Shown in pieces: positions 1-5,531 of a stretch of DNA of 9,584 nucleotides. Position 1 is the stretch's first letter. Every line of letters begins with the position of its first letter. The notes beneath the pieces are model-generated. The model was not told the origin of the DNA and searched no databases. It was given only the letters and a program-made list of their open reading frames with translations. A program made the position numbers and the translations under genes. This DNA is from Thalassospiraceae bacterium (GTDB lineage Bacteria > Pseudomonadota > Alphaproteobacteria > Rhodospirillales > Magnetovibrionaceae), in assembly GCA_030637205.1 (NCBI GenBank), contig DAOVVL010000049.1, positions 1-9,584 on the forward strand, written 5' to 3'.

Positions 1-167
1 TAAACGCCGGTTACGCCACCGGTGCCAATGGACACGAACTTCTGTCCACTTGCCGCTGGTGCGGCGGTGGGCGCTTTGGCCTCTTTTTTATCTTCGCAAG
101 CACCAAGGACTGCAGCAAGTCCAACAACGGCAGCGGCTGCCGTAAGTTTTGTTCTCAACGTACTCAT
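1..167 (-). CDS. TAXI-family TRAP transporter substrate-binding lipoprotein (partial, C-terminus beyond window)
   Basis: Only the first 55 codons are in the window. The fragment has a lipoprotein signal peptide: a basic start (STLRTK), a hydrophobic Ala/Val/Leu stretch, and a lipobox LGAC with the acylated Cys about 24 residues in. A short charged and Ala/Pro-rich linker (EDKKEAKAPTAAPA) follows. The mature part opens with FVSIGTGGVTGVY, the characteristic opening of TAXI-type (TRAP-associated extracytoplasmic immunogenic) solute receptors, which hand carboxylate or amino-acid-like ligands to a fused TRAP permease. Two ATGs lie in tandem (170-168 and 167-165). GGGAGG at 175-180 is 4 bases from the first and 7 from the second, so I take the second. 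The gene is the fourth in a same-strand series after regulator, aminotransferase and BKACE, with a 95-base gap. It probably supplies that pathway's substrate; the permease should lie beyond position 1. Confidence 0.85.
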   Translation of the reverse strand, partial: MSTLRTKLTAAAAVVGLAAVLGACEDKKEAKAPTAAPAASGQKFVSIGTGGVTGV

Positions 168-255
168 CATATATCCTCCCTGTTTTCACTTCCCAGATTA
201 AATGTTGTCGTTAATGACCAGACCGTGTCTTTGAAATTTGGAACGAGCACTCGCA

Positions 256-270
256 CGTCCGCTCAGGACG
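256..270 (-). other. Small hairpin across the BKACE stop codon
   Basis: CGTCC and GGACG (256-260 and 266-270) can form a 5-bp stem with a 5-base loop that contains the BKACE stop codon; another weak stem-loop (CGAG/CTCG, 244-253) follows immediately. There is no U-tract, so it is not a good intrinsic terminator. It could be a processing or stability element between the enzyme genes and the binding-protein gene. The evidence is only the short inverted repeat. Confidence 0.25.
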
Positions 271-1180
271 CAACCCTTCCTTTGGGAACGGTCGACACGC
301 CGTTAACCGTTTCCCGATTGTTGATTTGATAATCCCCTTTTCCGGCTAATAGTTTACGGGCCTCCGCCGGATTGGCAAGAGGGCGGTTCAGCTTCTTTAG
401 CGTTTCAACCACTTGGTAAACCAGCGCCGCATTGTCATCGGCAAGTAGTCCATCTTGCGTATGAAGATTGTTTTCAAAGCCAACTCTGGTATGACCGCCC
501 TGCGCGATCGCGCGTTCACATAGGTCTGCTTCAAGCGGACCGAAGCCGCATACCGCCCAGCTAAGGTTATGATCATTGGTGTGATCATTCAGTGCATCGA
601 CATAATCTTGCAGATCATCGGGGTTGCTGTCCGGCCCAGCGTAACGCCCCAGAACAAACAGCACGCTCACACCTTGGTCCGGAATGGCCCCAGTTTTTTG
701 AAGACGATTGAACGCGCGCACTTCATTGGGGCTGTACAGAATGTATTGCGCCAGAATTTCTTCATTGGCCAGCCACTGGAAAAATTCGCCGGCTTTCGCT
801 TCGCTGGCCGGGTCGGGCACCAGTTCGCGCACCGCAACCGAAACGGCTTCGGGATGCAATTCGCGCACCACTTGCATTTGTTGATCGGGCTGATAAATGC
901 CCGCGGCTTCGGTGGTGATTTGTATAATCATGTCGTTGCCGACTGCGTCACGCACCGCTTTTGTGGCTTCAGCGTAAGCCCCGGCATCGAGAAGGTGGCG
1001 CTGGTTGTTGTCGCGCACATGCAGGTGTAACAACCCGGCACCGGCTTCAAAACACTTTGCGGCGTCCGTGGCAATTTCATCAGGTGTTATCGGCAATGCC
1101 GGATGATCTTCCTTCGTGCGGCGCGCGCCGTTGGGTGCCACCATCACCAAACACGGGTTTTGGTTGTTGACCATGATCAT
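263..1180 (-). CDS. BKACE-family beta-keto acid cleavage enzyme (DUF849, Kce-like)
   Basis: The 305-residue length is usual for the BKACE family, zinc TIM-barrel enzymes that convert a beta-keto acid plus acetyl-CoA to acetoacetate plus a new acyl-CoA. Visible motifs: APNGARRTK (15-23), HPALPITPDEI (26-36), zinc ligands HLHVRD (His52, His54), and GGHTRVGFENN (228-238) with zinc ligand Glu236 and the conserved Arg232. Compared with the lysine-fermentation enzyme Kce (as I recall it), Glu14 aligns with Arg20 and Asp231 with Asn237, so it is probably not a 3-keto-5-aminohexanoate enzyme. The ATG at 1180 overlaps the aminotransferase stop as ATGA; a G-rich run about 9 bases upstream may serve as ribosome site. 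An in-frame ATG at 1174 is an alternative start. Cytoplasmic. Family is confident; substrate is unknown. Confidence 0.9.
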   Translation of the reverse strand: MIMVNNQNPCLVMVAPNGARRTKEDHPALPITPDEIATDAAKCFEAGAGLLHLHVRDNNQRHLLDAGAYAEATKAVRDAVGNDMIIQITTEAAGIYQPDQQMQVVRELHPEAVSVAVRELVPDPASEAKAGEFFQWLANEEILAQYILYSPNEVRAFNRLQKTGAIPDQGVSVLFVLGRYAGPDSNPDDLQDYVDALNDHTNDHNLSWAVCGFGPLEADLCERAIAQGGHTRVGFENNLHTQDGLLADDNAALVYQVVETLKKLNRPLANPAEARKLLAGKGDYQINNRETVNGVSTVPKGRVAS

Positions 1181-2523
1181 GGCGACGTGCCCCCCAATTC
1201 ATCATTGAGCGCATCGTTCAGGGTATCGACCAGCTTGTCGCTAATTTCCTCAATGTGCTTTTCTTCAACGATATAGGGCGGGGCCAATAAAATATGATCG
1301 CCGTTTTTGCCATCCGAAGTGCCACCCATGGGATAACAGATCAAGCCGTGGTGCATACCGGCCTTGCGGATGCGCGCGGCTAATTTCAAAGCGGGATCGA
1401 ACGTTTGTTTGCTTTCGCGGTCTTTGACCAGCTCCAACCCTAAAAACAGGCCGCGCCCGCGTATATCGCCGACGTTGGGATGTTGGCCGAGTTTTTCCTG
1501 CAACAAGTCTTTCAACTTTTCGCCTTGGGTGCGGACATTTTCCAACAAGTTGCGATCACGGATGGCGCGTTGCACGGCAAGCCCGGCGGTGCAGGCCAGC
1601 GCATGACCGATATAGGTGTGGCCGTGTTCAAAAAAGCCGCTGCCTTGTTTAATGGTGGAATAAATTTTTTCCGATACCAGCAATGCGCCTAACGGTTGGT
1701 AACCTGCCGCCAGTCCCTTGGCGAAGGCAACCAGGTCGGGGACGATGCCTTCCTGCTCGAACGCGTAAGTCGTTCCGGTGCGCCCCATGCCGCACATGAC
1801 TTCGTCCAGGATCAGGATAATTCCGTGACGGTCGCAAATTTCGCGTACCCGCTTGAAATAACCGGGTGTTGGTGCAACCGCGCCGAGGCTCGCGCCGACA
1901 ACGGTTTCGGCAACAAATGCCATCACCGTATCTGGCCCCAGTTTTTGAACCGCGGTTTCCAGTTCATCTGCCATGCGCAGGCCATAGGCTTCGGCGGTTT
2001 CATCCGGGTTTTGTCCGCGGTAGGCATAACACGGTGATATGTGGGTGACGTCGATCAACAGGCTTTCATATTTTTCGCGGCGCATTTGGTTGCCACCCGT
2101 TGCCAAAACCCCCAGCGTATTGCCGTGATAACTTTGCTTGCGCGAAATGATGTGGCGGCGTCCCATTTCACCCTTTTCGACAAAATATTGTCGCGCCAGC
2201 TTGATCGCGGACTCCATGGCTTCGGAGCCGCCCGAAAGCGGATACACATGGCTGAGCTCATCGGGCGCCAGTTCGACCAGTAAGTCTGAAAGATCTTCCA
2301 GCGCATCGTTGGTGAAAAATGATGTGTGGGCAAAGGCCAGTTTGTTTAATTGTTCTGACATGGCGCGGCGCACGTCATCGTCGCTGTGGCCCAGGCACGA
2401 AACCGCTGCACCGCCGGATGCATCGATGTAACGCTTGCCGGTATCGTCAATCAAATAGACCCCGTCGCCGCGCACGGCCTTGGGATATGTAATGTTGGTA
2501 TGACGATGGAACACGTGGGTCAT
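1177..2523 (-). CDS. Class III PLP-dependent aminotransferase
   Basis: A full-length (448 residues) fold-type I, class III aminotransferase, the family of omega-amino acid, beta-amino acid, taurine and BioA-like transaminases. Visible features: GGSEAMESAIKLAR (98-111, phosphate-binding loop), SYHGNT (131-136, ring-stacking Tyr132), ILDEVMCGMGRTG (238-250, Asp240 to the pyridine nitrogen), the PLP lysine Lys269 in FAKGLAAGYQPLGA, GHTY (301-304), and GRGLFLGLEL near residue 360, which carries the usual carboxylate-binding Arg. The start ATG (2523-2521) follows the regulator stop TAG (2526-2524) with no gap; a GGGGG run about 8 bases upstream may be the ribosome site. Its end overlaps the BKACE start by 4 bases. 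I infer that it turns an imported amino compound into the keto substrate of the BKACE; the exact amino donor cannot be read from sequence. Confidence 0.93.
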   Translation of the reverse strand: MTHVFHRHTNITYPKAVRGDGVYLIDDTGKRYIDASGGAAVSCLGHSDDDVRRAMSEQLNKLAFAHTSFFTNDALEDLSDLLVELAPDELSHVYPLSGGSEAMESAIKLARQYFVEKGEMGRRHIISRKQSYHGNTLGVLATGGNQMRREKYESLLIDVTHISPCYAYRGQNPDETAEAYGLRMADELETAVQKLGPDTVMAFVAETVVGASLGAVAPTPGYFKRVREICDRHGIILILDEVMCGMGRTGTTYAFEQEGIVPDLVAFAKGLAAGYQPLGALLVSEKIYSTIKQGSGFFEHGHTYIGHALACTAGLAVQRAIRDRNLLENVRTQGEKLKDLLQEKLGQHPNVGDIRGRGLFLGLELVKDRESKQTFDPALKLAARIRKAGMHHGLICYPMGGTSDGKNGDHILLAPPYIVEEKHIEEISDKLVDTLNDALNDELGGTSP

Positions 2524-3420
2524 CTAGTTTGCCCCCGTGGCGCCGAGCAGCGAGTTATTCCAATACGCATCGAAATTTTCTAGCTGTTGTTCGGTTTCAT
2601 GGATTGAATTCAATGCCTGTTCACCCGATTGCACGACAATTTCGGCAACCAGCATCTGCAAGATCGACATGGCCGGGGCCAGCGAATGAAAAAAGCCGGG
2701 ATTTTTAGGCCGCACGGTCAGGGCAATTGCAGCATTTTCGGAAATTGGCGAGAATTCATCATCGCTAAGCGCGATAACCTTGGCACCGCGTTGGCGGGCG
2801 AATTGGGCAGCCATGACCGTTTCGCGTGAATAGGGCTTGAACCCGATCGCCAACAGGGTATCGGCTGGTCCCATATGGCGAAGGCTGTCGGCAACCGTGC
2901 CGCCGCCGCTGCCGACCAATAAAACATTGTCGCCAACAATGCCGTACAGGTACGAAAACAGGTAAGCCAGTGAAAAACAGCTTCTGAAACCCAGCACGTA
3001 AATATGGTTGGTTTCGCGTAGCTGCGCGGCGCATTCAACCAGTTGGTCGTCGCCGCCCGAATTGAGAAAATCGTTTAATCCATCAAGGTCGGCATTTTGC
3101 AATTCGCGGATCAGCGGCAGGACGGTTTGTTCATGGGTGCGTGCCTGCATATCGCGGGCCTGGGCCGAAAACGATTTATCGCGATAGCGGATCCATTCCT
3201 GAAACGGCTGGCGCAAGTCATCATAACTGGTAAACCCCAAGGCCTGGGCAAGCCGGACCATGGTCGGTGGTTTTACACCGGCCTCGATGGCCAGAGCGCG
3301 CATGGAATTTAACGCCACATCTTCAGGATTGGCGACCATGTGCCTTGCGGCAATACGTAACTGTGGGCTCAGCAGATCGCTTTTGCTTTTCAAGCGATCC
3401 ATCACGTCGTTTAAATCCAC
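2524..3420 (-). CDS. RpiR-family transcriptional regulator (HTH_6 + SIS)
   Basis: From GTG at 3420 this gives 298 residues, normal for the RpiR family. The N-terminal helix-turn-helix domain spans about residues 10-80 (LRIAARHMVANP, then ALAIEAGVKPPTMVRLAQALGF). A SIS domain (about 130-262: IYVLGFRSCFSLAYLF, VGSGGGTVADSL, DTLLAIGFKPYSRE, AKVIALSD) would bind a phosphosugar-like or other effector. I chose GTG 3420 because GGGGAGG lies 4 bases upstream and the protein then starts at the usual place before the HTH. The frame stays open to an ATG at 3543, but that 41-residue extension is unlike the family and would cover the operator palindrome. It is first gene of the operon with the aminotransferase and BKACE, so it is probably both autoregulated and the pathway's local regulator. 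Confidence 0.88.
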   Translation of the reverse strand: MDLNDVMDRLKSKSDLLSPQLRIAARHMVANPEDVALNSMRALAIEAGVKPPTMVRLAQALGFTSYDDLRQPFQEWIRYRDKSFSAQARDMQARTHEQTVLPLIRELQNADLDGLNDFLNSGGDDQLVECAAQLRETNHIYVLGFRSCFSLAYLFSYLYGIVGDNVLLVGSGGGTVADSLRHMGPADTLLAIGFKPYSRETVMAAQFARQRGAKVIALSDDEFSPISENAAIALTVRPKNPGFFHSLAPAMSILQMLVAEIVVQSGEQALNSIHETEQQLENFDAYWNNSLLGATGAN

Positions 3421-3505
3421 GCGTCCTCCCCAGAACTTTCCTTTTGTTGTCAGGCAAAATGCTAGCGCCACAAGTGGGTCGGATGCAACGTTTGTTTCGT
3501 AATCT

Positions 3506-3518
3506 ATTAGGGTGAACC
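3506..3518 (+). repeat. Direct repeat copy 1, ATTAGGGTGAACC
   Basis: ATTAGGGTGAACC here recurs as ATTAGGTGAACC at 3603-3614, in the same orientation and about 97 bases away, differing by one G. The GGTGAA part also forms an outer inverted repeat with TTCACC at 3536-3541, flanking the TGAAAC palindrome. It may be a regulatory protein site; the function is not known. Confidence 0.45.
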
Positions 3519-3523
3519 AAAAT

Positions 3524-3539
3524 TGAAACGAATGTTTCA
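3524..3539. promoter_or_regulatory. Candidate RpiR operator: TGAAAC-N4-GTTTCA palindrome
   Basis: TGAAAC (3524-3529) and GTTTCA (3534-3539) are a perfect 6-bp inverted repeat around GAAT. It lies about 104 bases upstream of the regulator start, in the divergent region. Inverted repeats with TGAA/TTCA-type half-sites next to an RpiR gene are a common arrangement for that family's autoregulatory operators. The match to this particular regulator is inferred from location only. Confidence 0.5.
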
Positions 3540-3602
3540 CCATTAATCACACAATATCGTATTTATGTATTATTATCAGTAGGTTATGCATAATCCGAAG
3601 CG

Positions 3603-3614
3603 ATTAGGTGAACC
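3603..3614 (+). repeat. Direct repeat copy 2, ATTAGGTGAACC
   Basis: Second copy of the element at 3506-3518, one G shorter. AGGTGAACCT (3606-3615) is itself a near-palindrome (AGGT-GA-ACCT). It lies about 36 bases upstream of the plus-strand TATAAT box, so a bound protein could affect the response regulator promoter. Confidence 0.45.
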
Positions 3615-3650
3615 TGCCGGACGATCTATTTAAAGAGGTGACCAGCCATT

Positions 3651-3656
3651 TATAAT
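3651..3656 (+). promoter_or_regulatory. Candidate -10 box (TATAAT) for the response regulator
   Basis: A perfect TATAAT lies 65 bases upstream of the GTG start. No good -35 hexamer sits 16-18 bases upstream (the bases there are AT-rich, around ATTTAA), so the promoter would be weak or activator-dependent. The call rests on the -10 alone. Confidence 0.4.
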
Positions 3657-3721
3657 GGGAATTAACAATTGGGTTGCTGCTCCGTTCAGGCAGTATTTTA
3701 GTCCTTGAGGAGCTTCAAGCC

Positions 3722-4090
3722 GTGAGCCGTATTCTGGTCATTGATGATGACAAACATGTCTGCCTTTCCATCCGCGCCGTCCTTGAAGGTCAGGGCCATG
3801 AGGTCGAGGCTGTGAACGGGGTCGATGCCGGGGTCGCGCTTCAACAACAAGGTGCGTTCGATGCCGCGATCATTGACCTTGTTCTTCCCGATAAAGACGG
3901 CCTCGAAGCCATTCGCGAGTTTCGCAAATCATTTCCCGAAACCCGCATCATCGCTATTTCCGGCGGTGGCACGATCGTGAAGAAAAACTATCTTCCGGCC
4001 GCCAAGGCAATGGGCGCCGATCAAACGCTGGAAAAGCCGTTTGAGGGCGAACAGCTGGTCTTGGCCGTTGCCAAAGCGATCAATTCCTGA
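3722..4090 (+). CDS. Single-domain response regulator (CheY-like receiver)
   Basis: Translation from GTG 3722 gives 122 residues made only of a receiver domain. All phosphorylation residues are present: the acidic pocket in ILVIDDDKHV (Asp8, Asp9), the phosphoacceptor Asp52 in AAIIDLVLPDKDG, the switch Ser80 in IIAISGGG, and Lys105 in LEKPF. There is no output domain, so it should act by protein contact, as a phosphorelay intermediate or by binding a target, in the cytoplasm. I chose the GTG because GAGGAG (3707-3712) lies 9 bases upstream and the domain begins right after; a start at 3674 would add 16 residues without a ribosome site. No histidine kinase is in the window. It is divergent from the RpiR operon and convergent with the protease gene (39-base gap), so its partner is unknown. 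Confidence 0.9.
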   Translation: MSRILVIDDDKHVCLSIRAVLEGQGHEVEAVNGVDAGVALQQQGAFDAAIIDLVLPDKDGLEAIREFRKSFPETRIIAISGGGTIVKKNYLPAAKAMGADQTLEKPFEGEQLVLAVAKAINS

Positions 4091-4129
4091 TCGTTTTACA
4101 TCTTTTGAAATGCACGGATGATTTGCCAG

Positions 4130-5452
4130 CTATTTACAAGAAGGCCGGGCCTTGACCGCGCCTTGGCCGAACACGTTGTCCTTGCCGGCTTTACCCAGAT
4201 CGATGGTCACTTTTGTTAACAGCGACCTGAATGCATCCGCCGTTTTAACCTTACCGGATTTTGCCAACACAGCGGCGATAACGGTGATGTAGGGCGTAGC
4301 GAACGATGTTCCGCTTTGCGGTTTGCCACCACCACCGGGAAGCACCGTCCAGATTCCAACGCCGGGGGCTGCAAAATCTACATACTTGCCGGTGTTGGCG
4401 TGTTTGTAGATCAGCTCTTTGCCTTTTAGGGCGGTCACCGCCACCACTTCTTTATATGCCGCAGGGTAGGCGGGTTTGTCATCGCGCCCCCAATTGCCGA
4501 CCGACGCCACCAGCAACAGTTTCTGGCGTTTGGCGATGTCGAGTGCCTTGCGCACCACTTTATTATCGCCGCCCGCGACGCTCATGTTCACGGCATGCAC
4601 CTTTTTTGATGCAATCCAGTCCATCGACTTGATCAGGCCGATGGCGCTGCCGACCTTTTTTCCCTTTTCGTTTATCTCAAACATGTTGGCGGCGTAAAGT
4701 TCGGCACCGGGCATCAATCCACCCCAGTCCGCCCGCCCCACCAACATGCCCGCGACCGATGTCCCATGATCGGGCGGGGCCGGTTGGCGGCCCGGTTTGT
4801 AAAAAGCCTTGTAAGTAATTTTTTGTCCCTTGAATGCGGGGTGGGTTAGATCGATACCGCTGTCGATCATGCCCAGTTTCAACCCCTTGCCGCAGTCAGG
4901 CGCCAGCTTGTCCCATCCGGCGATGATGCGCGCATTGGCGTCTGAGCGTGAAAGTCCGGCACTGGGATCGAAACGGATATTGGCATCCACGGTGATGCCG
5001 GGAAACGCAACGTTAAGCGTGCGAATGGCGTCTTTCACCTTCATCGATTTTGGCGTGGCCAGACGCACGATCACGATCCCCAAATTATCAAGGTATACCG
5101 TTTCAACAATTTTGAAACCGCGCGCGCGCACCTTGTCGGCAAACCCCTTGGGCGGATCGACCACCACCACTTCACCTTCCTCAAATTCGGTGTCGGGATC
5201 AAAGGTGCTGGGGCCGGAGCCAAAGCCGGACGAAGATGTATTCGGTGTTGAACCTTTATTGATGGCCGGGTCATCGCTTTGTGTGCGATCAACGCCGATG
5301 ACGTTGCCTTGTTCGTCGTACTGCAGAACCTTGTATTCGGCGGCCAGGCCCACGGCGGGAAGCGAAACCGCCACGCACAAAACGCCCACCGCTACGCATA
5401 AGCCCATAGCAAGGTTAAGTGCATCCATTACAATTGTATGAACCGTTCGCAT
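4130..5452 (-). CDS. Exported S8 (subtilisin-family) serine protease
   Basis: From ATG 5452 the protein has 440 residues. It has a signal peptide (MRTVHT, then a long hydrophobic run ending GLAA before EYKVLQ, cleavage near residue 37) and a Ser/Gly/Pro-rich low-complexity stretch (about 67-87). A prodomain-like segment follows (about 93-163: GEVVVVDPP, GFKIVETVYLDNLGIVIVRLA). The catalytic domain has an intact triad: Asp197 in GMIDSGID, His229 in DHGTSVAGMLVG, Ser383 in SGTSFATP; the oxyanion Asn320 lies in ASVGNWG. The reaction is peptide-bond hydrolysis in the periplasm or outside the cell. GGGGA about 8 bases upstream supports 5452; ATG 5467 and ATG 5428 are in frame but have no ribosome site. 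The open frame extends to 5578, into modC, which is unlikely to be used. It lies 79 bases after modC, beyond a probable terminator, so independent expression is likely. Natural substrates are unknown. Confidence 0.9.
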   Translation of the reverse strand: MRTVHTIVMDALNLAMGLCVAVGVLCVAVSLPAVGLAAEYKVLQYDEQGNVIGVDRTQSDDPAINKGSTPNTSSSGFGSGPSTFDPDTEFEEGEVVVVDPPKGFADKVRARGFKIVETVYLDNLGIVIVRLATPKSMKVKDAIRTLNVAFPGITVDANIRFDPSAGLSRSDANARIIAGWDKLAPDCGKGLKLGMIDSGIDLTHPAFKGQKITYKAFYKPGRQPAPPDHGTSVAGMLVGRADWGGLMPGAELYAANMFEINEKGKKVGSAIGLIKSMDWIASKKVHAVNMSVAGGDNKVVRKALDIAKRQKLLLVASVGNWGRDDKPAYPAAYKEVVAVTALKGKELIYKHANTGKYVDFAAPGVGIWTVLPGGGGKPQSGTSFATPYITVIAAVLAKSGKVKTADAFRSLLTKVTIDLGKAGKDNVFGQGAVKARPSCK

Positions 5453-5506
5453 CTGGAACTTCCCCATAAGCCAACAGATTGAAGCATTTTGCAAAAAATT
5501 CCAGAC

Positions 5507-5527
5507 AAAAAGCCTGTCACTGGCTTT
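5507..5527 (-). terminator. Probable rho-independent terminator after modC
   Basis: On the minus strand AAAGCC (5527-5522) pairs with GGCTTT (5514-5509) around a 7-base loop, with a T5 run (5511-5507) overlapping the stem end and a T6 run a little further on (5498-5493). It begins 5 bases after the modC stop codon. The 6-bp stem is modest, so read-through into the protease gene is possible. An alternative stem, GGCT with AGCC just upstream, would compete with it. Confidence 0.55.
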
Positions 5528-5531
5528 GAGC

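Larger units (their letters stand above)
3421..3721. other. Divergent intergenic region between RpiR operon and response regulator
   Basis: This 301-base AT-richer stretch separates two divergent transcripts and carries no convincing gene. It contains the candidate RpiR operator (3524-3539), two near-identical ATTAGG(G)TGAACC elements, a perfect palindrome TTATGCATAA (3584-3593), and a TATAAT box for the plus-strand gene. On the minus strand TAGATT (3506-3501) is a possible weak -10, with a poor -35 (TTTCAA-like) about 16 bases upstream inside the palindrome; that placement would fit repression but the promoter itself is weak. Confidence 0.6.

Noticed and set aside
569..1030. 153-codon open frame on the plus strand antisense to the BKACE gene
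   Set aside because: Overlaps a clearly conserved enzyme on the other strand; the translation shows no family features.
3421..3543. Extended 41-residue N-terminus for the RpiR regulator (ATG at 3543)
   Set aside because: Unlike the family, lacks a ribosome site, and would run through the operator palindrome; GTG 3420 with GGGGAGG upstream fits better.
4091..4129. Possible bidirectional terminator between response regulator and protease
   Set aside because: The short gap has T-rich patches but I found no convincing stem, so no terminator is called.
4830..5441. 203-codon open frame on the plus strand antisense to the protease
   Set aside because: Entirely antisense to a gene with an intact S8 triad; composition is Ser/Thr/Pro-rich shadow sequence, with no recognisable domain or ribosome site.
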